A DNA stretch of 46,963 bases from Acidobacteriota bacterium. GTDB lineage: Bacteria > Acidobacteriota > Vicinamibacteria > Vicinamibacterales > UBA2999. The notes below the pieces were generated by a model. It saw only the letters and a program-made list of their open reading frames with translations. It did not search any database and was not told where the DNA came from. Below are positions 25,776 through 35,178 of the stretch, one piece after another. The position numbers and the translations under genes were made by a program. Position 1 is the first letter of the stretch. Each line of letters opens with the position of its first letter. Location: the NCBI GenBank assembly GCA_020851565.1, contig JADZCN010000059.1, positions 1-46,963 of the forward strand. Direction: 5' to 3'.

Positions 25776-26564
25776 TCAGGGCCCCGGCTGCAGCACGCCC
25801 TGGTAGGGCACGACGTAGCCGGAGCTGATGGTCACCTCGAAGGCCAAAGGCCGGTAGCCCGGCGCCCGGACCTCGATGCGGTGGACGCCCACCGCCAGGG
25901 TCAGCGGCTGCGCCTGTGGGCCGAAGTCGCCGGCCCGGCCCGCGTAGCCCCCGTCCACGTAGACTTCCGCATCCGCCGGCGTGATCTCCAGGCTGACCCC
26001 GCCGTATGCCTGCGTGCCGGGACTGACCGAAACCGAACCGGCCGGCGGCGCCTGGGGCGGGTAGCCGGCCGGCGGCTGCGGCACCGGGTACGGCGAGGGA
26101 TACGGAACCGGGTACGGCGCTGGATACGGATATGGATACGGGGCGGGATAGCCCGCCGGATACGCGGGGTAGGCGTAGGGCGCCGCGTACGGGTATGGAC
26201 CGGCGTACGCCCAGGCAGGGAACGGCACGGGGAAGCCCACATGGATGCCGAACCCGATGCTCAGACGCGGGCGGAACGTGTAATAGGGTCGTGGGAAGAC
26301 CACGCGCGGTCCGCCCCATCTCGGCAGGGGGCCGCCCCGGCGGGGCAGCGGGCCGTAGTAGCGCGGCGCCGGTCCGTAGGAGCGCTGAACCGGATACCCG
26401 CCGCGGTAGACGGGCGGCGGTGCGTACGGGCCGCCGCGCGGCGCTCGTTCGGCGCGTCGCTCGCCGCCCCCGCGGCCGCGACCCTGGTCGGCACTGGCGG
26501 GCAGCGCCGTCGCGCCCAGCGCCGTGACGACGCCGAGAGTAATGAGAGTCCTGGCGAGGAACAT
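25776..26564 (-). CDS. PEGA-domain protein with Pro/Tyr repeat region
   Basis: 262 residues from ATG 26564. A signal peptide ends near ALPASA. Then comes an Arg/Gly-rich stretch, and a ~50-residue low-complexity region of alternating YP/AP/VP units (around residues 120-175). A C-terminal PEGA domain (about 195-258) follows: VSLEITPADAEVYVDGGYAG, LTLAVGVHRIEVRAPGYRPL. PEGA domains are extracytoplasmic beta modules often found on surface-associated proteins. The Pro/Tyr tract probably spans the periplasm or cell wall. No operon partner is evident. Confidence 0.75.
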   Translation of the reverse strand: MFLARTLITLGVVTALGATALPASADQGRGRGGGERRAERAPRGGPYAPPPVYRGGYPVQRSYGPAPRYYGPLPRRGGPLPRWGGPRVVFPRPYYTFRPRLSIGFGIHVGFPVPFPAWAYAGPYPYAAPYAYPAYPAGYPAPYPYPYPAPYPVPYPSPYPVPQPPAGYPPQAPPAGSVSVSPGTQAYGGVSLEITPADAEVYVDGGYAGRAGDFGPQAQPLTLAVGVHRIEVRAPGYRPLAFEVTISSGYVVPYQGVLQPGP

Positions 26565-26634
26565 GGTGCTCTCCCGATTGACGCCAGGCAGGCATCCCAA
26601 GGATAGCGCACCTCTGGCTCGCCGGCGCGCGGTC

Positions 26635-28158
26635 TCACCGCTGGCGTGCCGCCAGCTTTCCCCGATCGACCTTTCCAAGGTGCGTGCGGGGAAGCGATTC
26701 GAGAAAGACCACCTCGCGCGGGTACTTGTAGGGCTCCAGGCGGCCCTTCGCGAAGGCCTGCAGCTCTCCGGCCAGCTCGGGCGTGGGTGCGTCCGCCACG
26801 ACGAACGCGAAGGGTTTGGCCAGCCCCGCCGCATCGGTCACCCCGACGACGGCCACCTCGCGCACGCGCGGATGCTGCAGCAGGCAGTTCTCGAGCTCGC
26901 CGGGCGCCAGCCACCTGCCGCTCACCTTGAGCATGTCGTCCGAGCGGCCGCAATAGACGAAGGTGCCGTCTGCGTTCCTCCGGAGCATGTCGCCCGAGAC
27001 GTACCACTCTCCGCGGAAGGCGCGCATGGTGTGGTCCATGCGCTGCCAGTAGCCAATCGCCCGCGACTGGCCCTTCACCCACAGCGCCCCGACCTCGCCG
27101 TCGGGCACCTCGCGGCCGTCCGCGTCGCCAAGCTTCACCTCGAAGCCGGGCACGACCGTGCCCAGTGTCCCCGGGACGACGGCGCCGGGCCGGTTGCTGA
27201 TGAAGATGTGCCACATCTCCGCGGTGCCCAGCCCGTCGAGCAGCTCCACGCCGAAGCGTTCCATCCAGCGCGCGTGCAGCTCCGCGGGCAGCGCCTCTCC
27301 CGCCGACGTGGCCAGCCGCAGGCACGACAGATCCTGGGACGCCGCGTCGGGGTGCGCCACCATCTGCTGCACCAGCGTCGGCACGTTGACGAGAACCGTC
27401 GGGCGATGGCGACGGATTTGCGCGAAGATCTCGTCCGCCGTGCTGCGCTCGGGGAAGAGGACGCACGAGGCGCCGACCGAGAACGGGAAGAACACGTTCG
27501 ATCCCATCGCATATCCGAAGAAGAGCTTCGGCACCGCCAGGGTGATGTCGTCGGGTCCGAGCTGCAGCACGCCCTTGCCGTAGAGCTCCGTGGTGTTGGC
27601 ATAGGAGCGATGGCTCTGCACGACGGCCTTCGGCCGGCCCGTGGTGCCCCCGCTGAACAGCCAGATGGCCGCATCGTCGCGGTGCGAGTCGAAAGGCTGA
27701 TAGTCGGGGGGCAGAGCCTCCAGCCGCTCAGCGAAGGCTGCGTCGGCGACGAGCAGGCGTGGCCGTGACGGCAGGTCGCGCGTCGCGGCGGCGAACGCGG
27801 CTTCGTGCGCGGCGTCCACGAATGCGGCGCGGGCGCGCGTGTACTCGAAGAAGTAGCGAGTGGCGTCGGCCGGCAGGTCCGGGTTGATCATCACCGCCAC
27901 GGCGCCTCGGCGTACGATGCCGAGAAGGGCGGCGACGAAGAGCGGGCCGTCGGGCAGGGCGATGATGACACGCTCTTCGGGCCGCACGTCGACGCCTTCG
28001 AGTGCGTGCGCGACCCGGGCGGCCAGGCGAGCCACCTCCTCGTAGGTGAGCATGGAATCGGAGGTGCGGATCGCAACGCGGTCGCCCAGCCCATCCGACA
28101 ACCGGGCATCCAGGAGGTAGGCGGCGAGGTTGAATCGCTCGGGCGGCTCGTACGGCAT
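26635..28158 (-). CDS. benzoate-CoA ligase family acyl-CoA synthetase
   Basis: 507 residues of the ANL superfamily. P-loop-like IWLFSGGTTGRPKAVVQSH, the adenylate region LLDGLGTAEMWHIFIS, the hinge YCGRSDDMLKVSG-RW, and the C-terminal lysine in LGKVDRGKL. Its overall pattern is that of benzoate/2-aminobenzoate-CoA ligases. It is divergent from the + strand degradation operon across only 33 bases, so the two are probably co-regulated. The product CoA ester would be the substrate of the monooxygenase-reductase fusion at 32.1-34.4 kb. Anthranilate is the favoured substrate by context; benzoate or salicylate remain possible. Confidence 0.85.
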   Translation of the reverse strand: MPYEPPERFNLAAYLLDARLSDGLGDRVAIRTSDSMLTYEEVARLAARVAHALEGVDVRPEERVIIALPDGPLFVAALLGIVRRGAVAVMINPDLPADATRYFFEYTRARAAFVDAAHEAAFAAATRDLPSRPRLLVADAAFAERLEALPPDYQPFDSHRDDAAIWLFSGGTTGRPKAVVQSHRSYANTTELYGKGVLQLGPDDITLAVPKLFFGYAMGSNVFFPFSVGASCVLFPERSTADEIFAQIRRHRPTVLVNVPTLVQQMVAHPDAASQDLSCLRLATSAGEALPAELHARWMERFGVELLDGLGTAEMWHIFISNRPGAVVPGTLGTVVPGFEVKLGDADGREVPDGEVGALWVKGQSRAIGYWQRMDHTMRAFRGEWYVSGDMLRRNADGTFVYCGRSDDMLKVSGRWLAPGELENCLLQHPRVREVAVVGVTDAAGLAKPFAFVVADAPTPELAGELQAFAKGRLEPYKYPREVVFLESLPRTHLGKVDRGKLAARQR

Positions 28159-28191
28159 GGCGGCGGTGCTATCTTATGCGGCAACCGTTCG

Positions 28192-28947
28192 ATGCCGGTT
28201 CACGAGCTGCAGGCCCTGGTGTGGCCAGACGTCGAGGCGCTGCCGGCGGATCGCTCGGTGGCCATTCTGCCGACCGGCGCCATCGAGGCCCATGGCCCGC
28301 ACCTGCCGCTCGGGACGGACATCGTGATTGCGGAAGCCATGGCCCGCGCGGGGGCGGCGCGGCTCTCGGCGCGCGGCGTGCACGTGCTGCTGCTGCCCGC
28401 GCTCGCGTATGCACCGGCGCCGTTTGCGGCCGGCTTCGCCGGCACCATCGACGCGCCGTCGTCGGCGACCACGGCGATGGTGGTGGCGATCACCAGGAGC
28501 CTCGCGGCGCACGGCGTGCGGGTGACGGCCCTGGCGAATGCCCATCACGATCCCGCGCACGTGATGGCCCTTCGCGCCGCGGTGGACGAGATCGAACGCG
28601 ACGAGAGCTCGGCACTCGTGTTCGCCGACCTGACGCGGCGGCGATGGGCGGAACGGTTGACGGACGAGTTCCGGAGCGGCGCGTGCCACGCGGGCCGGTA
28701 CGAGGGCTCCATCGTGCTGGCCGAGCAGCCCGGGCAGGTGAAGCAGGGGGTCATGCAGCAGTTGCCACCGAACGATCACTCGCTCGTGGAGGCCATCCGC
28801 AGCGGCGTGCGCACCTTTGCCGAGGCAGGAGGGCGGCAGGCCTACTTCGGCGCGCCGGCCGAAGCCACCGCGGCCGAGGGGCGCAGCATCGTCGAGACGC
28901 TGGGCGCCATCCTGGATGAGGCGATTCGGGAGCGCCTGGGGCTGTGA
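28192..28947 (+). CDS. creatininase-fold amidohydrolase
   Basis: 251 residues from ATG 28192. It has creatininase-family metal-site motifs: LPTGAIEAHGPHLPLGTDI (Glu, His and Asp ligands) near the N-terminus, NAHHDPAH where the family often has NGHGGN, and ACHAGRYEGSIVL with the C-terminal Glu. Members hydrolyse cyclic amides or related C-N/C-C bonds. It is first in a tightly overlapping operon for CoA-linked aromatic degradation, so it may hydrolyse a cyclic intermediate after ring reduction. That substrate assignment is inference. A TATCTT hexamer 16 bases upstream may be its -10. Confidence 0.75.
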   Translation: MPVHELQALVWPDVEALPADRSVAILPTGAIEAHGPHLPLGTDIVIAEAMARAGAARLSARGVHVLLLPALAYAPAPFAAGFAGTIDAPSSATTAMVVAITRSLAAHGVRVTALANAHHDPAHVMALRAAVDEIERDESSALVFADLTRRRWAERLTDEFRSGACHAGRYEGSIVLAEQPGQVKQGVMQQLPPNDHSLVEAIRSGVRTFAEAGGRQAYFGAPAEATAAEGRSIVETLGAILDEAIRERLGL

Positions 28948-29723
28948 GCAATCTGGCCGGCAGGCGCGCGGTCGTGACCGGCGGGGGCCGGGGTGCGGGC
29001 GAGGCCATCGCGCGGAGCCTGGCCGAGGCCGGAGCGGCGGTCCTCGTGGCCGCGCGTTCCGCCGGGCAGGTCGAGCGCGTGGCCCACGACATCCAACGCG
29101 CGGGCGGCCGTGCGTGGGCCGCCACCTGCGACGTGACGGACGAAGCGAGCGTGGCCCGGCTGGCGGACACGGCCGCGGGCGCGATGAGCGGCGTGGACAT
29201 CCTCGTCAACAACGCCGGCATCGCGATGTCCGCTGCCGTGCACTCCACGACGCTGGAGGACTGGGAGCGCGTCTTCGCGGTGAACGTACGCGGCACGTTC
29301 CTCTGCACGCGCGCGTTCTTCCCGGGCATGGTCGCCCGAGGGTGGGGGCGCGTGGTGAACATCGCCTCCACCGCCGGCCTCCGCGGGGATCGCTACATCG
29401 CGGCGTACGCAGCCTCGAAGCACGCCGTGCTCGGCTTCACCCGCTCGGTCGCGGCCGAGGGCGCGCGCGCGGGCGTGACCGCCAACGCGGTATGCCCGGG
29501 CTATCTCGATACCAACATGACCCGACAGAGCGTGGCGCGCATCGTGGAGAAGACCGGCCGATCCGAGGCCGAGGCGCTGGAGGCGGTGCTGGCGGTCAAC
29601 CCGCAGCGGCGCCTCATCGCCCCGTCGGAAGTGGCCGCCGTCGTGCGCCTGCTCTGCAGCGCCGAGGGCGCGAGCATCAACGGCGAGGCCATCACCATCG
29701 ACGGCGGGGAGCTCAGGCGATGA
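28944..29723 (+). CDS. short-chain dehydrogenase/reductase
   Basis: 259 residues from a GTG overlapping the preceding stop. Classical SDR features: cofactor loop TGGGRGAGEAIA, NNAG, catalytic serine in IASTAGLRG, Y-x-x-x-K as YAASK, and the C-terminal INGEAITIDGGE. R-rich residues after the second strand (AARSAGQVER) suggest NADP(H), though this is not decisive. It probably oxidises a hydroxyacyl-CoA or reduces a ring ketone in the pathway. It overlaps the next gene by 4 bases. Confidence 0.88.
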   Translation: MSNLAGRRAVVTGGGRGAGEAIARSLAEAGAAVLVAARSAGQVERVAHDIQRAGGRAWAATCDVTDEASVARLADTAAGAMSGVDILVNNAGIAMSAAVHSTTLEDWERVFAVNVRGTFLCTRAFFPGMVARGWGRVVNIASTAGLRGDRYIAAYAASKHAVLGFTRSVAAEGARAGVTANAVCPGYLDTNMTRQSVARIVEKTGRSEAEALEAVLAVNPQRRLIAPSEVAAVVRLLCSAEGASINGEAITIDGGELRR

Positions 29724-30139
29724 CGATCATCAATCCCGACGCGCTGGGCATACCGCGCGGGTGGTCCAATGGCATCCTGGCGCCGGCGGGAGGGCGCGTG
29801 CTCTTCGTCGCGGGGCAGACCGCCACCGACGCGGCCGGCCGCGTGGCCGACCGCGGGTTCGTGGCGCAATTCGAGACGGCGCTTGCCCGTGCGCTCGCCG
29901 TGCTGGCCGCCGCGGGCGGGCGCCCGGAGCACGTCGGCCGGATGACGGTGTACGTGACGGACATGGAGGCGTACCGATCCGCGCGCCCGCGCCTTGGCGA
30001 GGTGTGGCGGCGGCACATGGGCCGGTGGTACCCGGCGATGGCTCTGGTGGCAGTGTCGGCCCTCGTGGACCCGGACGCCGCTGTCGAGATCGAGATGACG
30101 GCGGTCGTGCCCGAGGCGCCGGAAGGAGGCGACAGATGA
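29720..30139 (+). CDS. Rid (YjgF/YER057c/UK114) family protein without the RidA arginine
   Basis: 139 residues. Rid-fold markers: LFVAGQTATDAAGRV, FETALARALAVLAAAGG, VTVYVTDME-type strand and PDAAVEIEMTAVVP. True RidA proteins have an arginine in PARS that binds the imine carboxylate; here the corresponding segment is YPAMALV, with Met. It is therefore one of the other Rid subfamilies, which accompany aromatic and amino-compound catabolic operons. A role in enamine/imine hydrolysis of the amino-cyclohexene intermediate is plausible. ATGA overlap with the SDR gene. Confidence 0.8.
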   Translation: MTIINPDALGIPRGWSNGILAPAGGRVLFVAGQTATDAAGRVADRGFVAQFETALARALAVLAAAGGRPEHVGRMTVYVTDMEAYRSARPRLGEVWRRHMGRWYPAMALVAVSALVDPDAAVEIEMTAVVPEAPEGGDR

Positions 30140-30933
30140 TCGAGACCAAGGGCTTCCTGTCGTCCCACGACCACGACACCGGGGTCGTAACGCTCACCCT
30201 GAATCGGCCCGAGCGCCTGAACGCGCTCACCTTCGAGATCTACGACGAGCTCCGCCGCACGTTCGAGGCGCTCGACATCGAGCCCGGCGTGCGCGCCATT
30301 GTCCTCACGGGCGCGGGGAAGGCCTTCTGCTCCGGCGGCGACGTCCACGGCATCATCGGCGCGCTCGTCGGCCAGGACTACCGGAAGCTGCTGGACTTCA
30401 CGCGCATGACCTGCGCGCTCATCCTCGCCATGCGCCGGTGCCGCCGCCCCATTGTCGCGGCGCTGAACGGCACGGTGGCCGGCGCCGGCGCCGTCATCGC
30501 CGCCGCGGCCGACATCCGGCTGGCCGATCCGTCGGCACGCATCGCCTTCCTGTTCGTGCGCGTGGGACTCTCCGGCGCGGACATGGGCGCGGCCTGGCTG
30601 CTGCCGCGCATCGTCGGCCACGGGCGTGCGAGCGAGCTGCTGATGACCGGCGACTTCATCGAGGCGGACGAAGCGCATCGCATCGGGCTGTACAACCGCG
30701 TCGTGGCCGAGGGTACGGTGGTGGCCGAGGCGCAGGCGCTGGCCGCGCGGCTCGCGGCCGGGCCGGCGTTCGCGATCGAGATCACCAAGGACGCGCTCAA
30801 CCGGGAGGCCCACATGGACCTGCCGTCCGCGCTCGAGTCCGAGGCCCAGGTCCAGGCATCCCTGATGACGCATCTCGACTTCTACGAGGCCTACGAGGCC
30901 TTGCGAGCGAAGCGGCCGCCGAGGTTCGTGTGA
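30136..30933 (+). CDS. enoyl-CoA hydratase/isomerase family protein, PaaG-like site
   Basis: 265 residues from ATG 30136, preceded by GGAAGGAGG. Crotonase fold: RPERLNALTFEIYDEL, oxyanion-hole GAGKAFCSGGDV, LNGTVAGAGAVIAAAADIRL. Of the two hydratase glutamates, the first position is not Glu (FLFVRVG), and an acidic residue is found further on (LSGADMGAAWLLPR), a pattern closer to PaaG-type isomerases and 4-chlorobenzoyl-CoA dehalogenase. The second (SELLMTG) is retained. It could therefore isomerise, or act on a ring-derived CoA ester, instead of doing simple hydration. Confidence 0.85.
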   Translation: MIETKGFLSSHDHDTGVVTLTLNRPERLNALTFEIYDELRRTFEALDIEPGVRAIVLTGAGKAFCSGGDVHGIIGALVGQDYRKLLDFTRMTCALILAMRRCRRPIVAALNGTVAGAGAVIAAAADIRLADPSARIAFLFVRVGLSGADMGAAWLLPRIVGHGRASELLMTGDFIEADEAHRIGLYNRVVAEGTVVAEAQALAARLAAGPAFAIEITKDALNREAHMDLPSALESEAQVQASLMTHLDFYEAYEALRAKRPPRFV

Positions 30934-32093
30934 ACGCCGTCGCGGCGTTTCTCGAGCCGGCCCACGGCGACTTCTCCGAGACGGCGTCGGCGTGGGTCCG
31001 CGAGCACCTTCCCGCGGTCCCGGCCGCACACGGCGACGAGAGCGCCCGCCTCGAGGCGCGCGTTCTCTGCGGCCGCATGGGCGCGGCGGGGTTGTTCGCT
31101 CCAATTGCGGCGGGGGATCTGCGCTCGCTCTGCCTCCTGCGCGAGGCCATCGCCGGCGTCAGCCCGCTGGCCGACGCCGTCGTCGCGCTCCAGGCGCTGG
31201 CCGCGACGCCCGTGCTCATCGCCGGCACGGACCGCCAGAAGCAGGAATGGGTCTCCGCGCTGGTGAGCGGGCGCGCCGTCGGCGCGTTCGTCATGACCGA
31301 GCCGCAGGCGGGCTCGGACGTGGCGGCCATGCAGACGACCGCGACGCGAGATGGGGACGGCTGGGTCATCAACGGCGAGAAGCACCTCATCTCGAACGCC
31401 GGCATTGCCGACCTGCACGTCGTGTTCGCGGTGACGTCGCCTGGGAAGGGCAGCCGCGGGATCACGGCGTTTCTCGTCCCGGCCGGGACGCCGGGCCTGA
31501 ACTTCGACGCCCCCCAGGTGATGGCCGCGCCGCATCCCCTGGGCCGCATCGTGCTGAACGGCTGCCGCCTGCCGGCCGATGCCGTGCTCGGTGACGTGGA
31601 CGGAGGCTTCAAGCTGGGCATGATGACGCTGGATCGCATCCGGCCGAGCGTGGGCGCCGCGGCCTGTGGCATGGCCGCGACGGCGCTTGCCGACGCCCTG
31701 TCGCACGCGCGGACGCGCCGGCAGTTCGGGCAGGCGCTCGGCGAGTTGCAGCTGGTACGTGCCCGGATCGGCGAGATGGCCACGGACCTGGACGCGGCGC
31801 GCCTGCTCGTGTACCGGGCGGCCTGGGAGAAGGATCGTGGCGCCGACCGCATCACGGTGCCGGCCGCGATGGCCAAGAGCTTCGCCACCGAGGCGGCCCA
31901 GCGCATCGTGGATGCCGCCGTGCAAATCACCGGCGGGCTCGGCGTGCTGGTCGGGACACGTGTCGAGTACCTGTATCGCGCCGTCCGCGCGCTTCGCATC
32001 TACGAAGGCGCCACGGACGTGCAGCGCCTCGTGATTGGCGCCGCCCTGCTGGCGGAGCCGCCCGCGCCGGCGCCGTCCCCGTCCCAGACATGA
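30930..32093 (+). CDS. acyl-CoA dehydrogenase
   Basis: 387 residues from a GTG overlapping the hydratase stop. Family motifs: FAD/substrate-site [48 protein letters not shown], and the C-terminal [17 protein letters not shown] that contains the expected catalytic glutamate. The N-terminal helical domain is a little short. Electrons would go to an ETF not encoded in this window. Substrate is probably a ring-derived acyl-CoA of the pathway. Confidence 0.88.
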   Translation: MNAVAAFLEPAHGDFSETASAWVREHLPAVPAAHGDESARLEARVLCGRMGAAGLFAPIAAGDLRSLCLLREAIAGVSPLADAVVALQALAATPVLIAGTDRQKQEWVSALVSGRAVGAFVMTEPQAGSDVAAMQTTATRDGDGWVINGEKHLISNAGIADLHVVFAVTSPGKGSRGITAFLVPAGTPGLNFDAPQVMAAPHPLGRIVLNGCRLPADAVLGDVDGGFKLGMMTLDRIRPSVGAAACGMAATALADALSHARTRRQFGQALGELQLVRARIGEMATDLDAARLLVYRAAWEKDRGADRITVPAAMAKSFATEAAQRIVDAAVQITGGLGVLVGTRVEYLYRAVRALRIYEGATDVQRLVIGAALLAEPPAPAPSPSQT

Positions 32094-34420
32094 GCCGGCC
32101 CCTGCGTATTGCGTGCATCGGAGGCGGGCCCGCCGGGCTCTACTTCGCCCTGCTGATGAAGCGGGCGGACCCGCGCCACCAGATCCGGCTGTTCGAGCGC
32201 AATCGTCCGGACGACACGTTCGGCTTCGGCGTCGTCTTCTCCGACGCGACGATGGCTGGTGTGGCAGAGGCGGACGCCGAGGTGTTCCAGGCGATCTCGG
32301 ATCACCTGGTGCACTGGGACGACATCGAAATCCACTGCCCGCTGGCCGGCGGATCGAGCGAGGTCATCACCTCGACCGGCCACGGCTTCTCCGGCATGAG
32401 CCGCCACACGCTCCTGCGGGTGCTCCAGGACCTGGCCCGTGACGCCGGCGTCCATGTGGACTTCGAGTGCGAGGTGCACGATCCCGAGGAGCTGGCCGGC
32501 GCCGATCTGATCATCGGCGCCGACGGCGTCAACAGCGGCGTCCGCGCGCGCCTGGGCGACGCCGTGCGCACCGAGATCGACGTGCGGCCCAACCGCTTCG
32601 TCTGGCTCGGCACGACGAAGCCCTTCCCGGCCTTCACGTTCTATTTCCGAGAGAACGAGCACGGCCTCTGGCGCGTGCACGCCTATCAGTACGCGCCTGA
32701 GCGCTCCACCTTCATCGTCGAATGCCGTGACGAGACATGGCGCGCCGCCGGGCTGGACCGGGCGTCGGAGGAGGAGAGCGCGCGGTTCCTGGAGGCGCTG
32801 TTCGCGGAGGAGCTGGCCGGGCATCGGCTGGTGACCAACCGCAGCATGTGGCGGCAGTTCCCGACGGTTCGGGTCACTCCGTGGTCGCGCGGCAATGTCG
32901 TCCTGCTCGGCGATGCCGCGCACACCGCGCACTTCTCCGTGGGCTCCGGCACCCGCCTGGCCATGGAAGACGCCGCGGCCCTTCGCGACGCGGTGGTGGC
33001 CGCGACCGCCGGGGACCCCGACATCCCGGCCGCGCTCACGCGCGCGCTCGCGACCTACGAGGCCGGCCGCCGGACGCAGGTGGAGAGCCTCCAGCGCGCG
33101 GCCCAGGCCTCGCTCGAGTGGTTCGAGGCGACCGAGCGCTACGCGCGCGAGGCGCCCGTCCCGTTTGCCTTCTCGCTGCTCACCCGGTCGCTGCGCATCA
33201 CGCACGAGGACCTGCGGAAGCGCGATCCCGCGTTCCTGTCGCGCGTGGACGACTGGGTGGCGGAGCGTGCGCGGGATCAGGTCGGCGAGCGAGCGCCCGC
33301 GATCGTCGGCCCGTCGCCGCCGCCGATGTTCACGCCGTTTCGCCTGAGGGATCTCGTCATTCCCAACCGGGTGGTCGTATCGCCGATGTGCCAGTACGTG
33401 GCGGACGACGGCCTGGTGGGAGATTGGCACGTGGTCCACCTGGGCAGCCGCGCCATCGGCGGGGCAGGGCTGGTGATGGCCGAGATGACGGACGTGTCGC
33501 GCGAGGCTCGCATCTCGGTGGGCTGCGCGGGGCTCTACAGTCCCGCGCACGCGGTGGCCTGGAAGCGGGTCGTGGACTTCGTGCACCATGAGACGCCTGC
33601 CCGCATCGGCATTCAGCTCGGCCATGCGGGGCGCAAGGCGGCCACGAAGAAGCTGTGGGAAGGCGACAACGAGCCGCTCGAGTCAGGCGCGTGGCCCGTG
33701 CTCTCGGCCTCGTCGCTGCCGTACTTCCCCGACCGGTCGCAGACGCCCATCGAGATGACGCGCGCGCACATGGACGAGGCGCGCGACGAGTACGTCAACG
33801 CGACGCGCCTGGCGCTCGAGGCGGGGTTCGACCTCCTCGAGATCCACATGGCGCACGGCTACCTGCTGGCCTCGTTCATCTCGCCGCTGACGAACCGGCG
33901 GGCCGACGAGTACGGCGGGTCGCTCGAGAACCGCATGCGGTTCCCCCTGGAGATCTTCGACGCGTGCCGTGCCGCGTGGCCGGCGGAGCGGCCGATGAGC
34001 GCCCGCGTGAGCGCCGTGGACTGGATGCCGGGCGGCATGGAGCCGGACGACGCCGTGGAGGTGGCGCGGATGCTGAAGGCCCACGGGTGCGACATCGTGG
34101 ACGTGTCGGCGGGGCAGACCGTGCCGGATCAGCGGCCCGTGTACGGGCGCCTGTTCCAGACGCCGTTCGCGGATCGCATCCGCCACGAGGTGGACATCGC
34201 CACGATGGCCGTCGGGAACATCTCGTCGTACATGGACGTGAACACGATCATCGCGGCGGGCCGGGCCGACCTCTGTCTGCTGGCGCGCGCGCACCTGTTC
34301 GATCCGTACTGGACCCGCCACGCCGCCTACATGCTCGGCTACGCGCTCCCGTGGCCGGATCCGTACAAGTCGGTCGAGCGCTATGCGCCGCGCTTCGAGT
34401 TCCACTTCGGCGGGGGGTGA
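32090..34420 (+). CDS. FAD monooxygenase-OYE fusion, 2-aminobenzoyl-CoA monooxygenase/reductase type
   Basis: 776 residues. N-terminal flavin monooxygenase (about 1-400): [48 protein letters not shown]-terminal Old Yellow Enzyme domain (about 405-776): [20 protein letters not shown]-like [33 protein letters not shown]. This two-domain order is found in 2-aminobenzoyl-CoA monooxygenase/reductase and in salicylyl-CoA 5-hydroxylase fusions. With the CoA ligase, Rid protein and beta-oxidation-type enzymes the former is favoured: hydroxylation and then ring reduction of 2-aminobenzoyl-CoA. ATGA overlap with the dehydrogenase; it ends the operon. Confidence 0.88.
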   Translation: MSRPLRIACIGGGPAGLYFALLMKRADPRHQIRLFERNRPDDTFGFGVVFSDATMAGVAEADAEVFQAISDHLVHWDDIEIHCPLAGGSSEVITSTGHGFSGMSRHTLLRVLQDLARDAGVHVDFECEVHDPEELAGADLIIGADGVNSGVRARLGDAVRTEIDVRPNRFVWLGTTKPFPAFTFYFRENEHGLWRVHAYQYAPERSTFIVECRDETWRAAGLDRASEEESARFLEALFAEELAGHRLVTNRSMWRQFPTVRVTPWSRGNVVLLGDAAHTAHFSVGSGTRLAMEDAAALRDAVVAATAGDPDIPAALTRALATYEAGRRTQVESLQRAAQASLEWFEATERYAREAPVPFAFSLLTRSLRITHEDLRKRDPAFLSRVDDWVAERARDQVGERAPAIVGPSPPPMFTPFRLRDLVIPNRVVVSPMCQYVADDGLVGDWHVVHLGSRAIGGAGLVMAEMTDVSREARISVGCAGLYSPAHAVAWKRVVDFVHHETPARIGIQLGHAGRKAATKKLWEGDNEPLESGAWPVLSASSLPYFPDRSQTPIEMTRAHMDEARDEYVNATRLALEAGFDLLEIHMAHGYLLASFISPLTNRRADEYGGSLENRMRFPLEIFDACRAAWPAERPMSARVSAVDWMPGGMEPDDAVEVARMLKAHGCDIVDVSAGQTVPDQRPVYGRLFQTPFADRIRHEVDIATMAVGNISSYMDVNTIIAAGRADLCLLARAHLFDPYWTRHAAYMLGYALPWPDPYKSVERYAPRFEFHFGGG

Positions 34421-34480
34421 TCCCCGACTTGCTCCTGTACCACCCGAGGCGACACGTTGAGCCGACGAGCCGGCCTGGTT

Positions 34481-34951
34481 TCACCCAGGCGGCCTCGTTC
34501 GCGTGAGCTCGATCGGGCGGCGCAGGACGCCGTCGCATTCATACGCGTCCACCGTCCCGGACAACCGGTCTGGTTCAGTGAGCTCGACGGAAACATAGAA
34601 GCCGCCGGCGGGCACCAGGGAAGGCGGAGGCGACGGGCAGCCGGCGGAAGTCCCGGGAACCAGTTGCAGTCCGATCTGCCCGTCCGGAAACCGGGTTCCG
34701 ACGATCCGTCCGGACCGCCGCGTTTCCCGGGGGGAAGTCCATTGCCATGATCCAGACAACATGACCGGCACTCCGGCGCTGAACACTGTGATCGACAAAT
34801 CCCACGTGGCCGTGCCCTGATCCGTCCCGGTCCAGAGTCCCACCAGCGCAGTGACTGGAGAGGCGGGGTCAGGCTGCGTCGGCGAGCGATGCTCAGAGCA
34901 TCCACCGAGTGCCGAAAAGATGAACGCCAGCAGCAGAATCCTGCGAGTCAC
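34481..34951 (-). CDS. putative lipoprotein, unknown function
   Basis: 156 residues from GTG 34951, with GAGAGG about 8 bases upstream. Lipoprotein signal ILLLAFIFSALGGC; the lipidated Cys is the 20th residue or so. The mature part is a beta-rich domain (LVGLWTGTDQGTATWDLSI, GGFYVSVELTEPDRLSGT, YECDGVLRRPIELTRTR) with two further cysteines. The beginning resembles small extracellular proteins with a G-x-W-x-G motif found in Acidobacteriota. No family assigned. It stands alone, converging on the aromatic operon. Confidence 0.6.
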   Translation of the reverse strand: MTRRILLLAFIFSALGGCSEHRSPTQPDPASPVTALVGLWTGTDQGTATWDLSITVFSAGVPVMLSGSWQWTSPRETRRSGRIVGTRFPDGQIGLQLVPGTSAGCPSPPPSLVPAGGFYVSVELTEPDRLSGTVDAYECDGVLRRPIELTRTRPPG

Positions 34952-35139
34952 TGCGACACCTCTCAACACTGGCCGCGGTCCTGTATCAAACACGTAGCTA
35001 CGCATTCGGGTGTGCTGGCAACACTCGAACAAGAATGCGAGGCCGAACTTACAGCGTCTGACCCGGCGGATGCAACGACCAGAGCATGTCGGCGGTCGTC
35101 AGGGCGTGCCGCGCGCCGGGCGCCACGACCACGACGTCG

Positions 35140-35178
35140 CTTCTGCCTTCTGCCTTTTGCCTTCTGCCTTCGGACTTA
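35140..35178 (-). repeat. GGCAGAA heptad array running into a stop codon
   Basis: On the minus strand the sequence after the TAA of the methyltransferase-like gene (35176-35178) consists of repeated GGCAGAA with 7-bp spacing. As in the other arrays, the purine strand is the coding strand. Confidence 0.65.
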
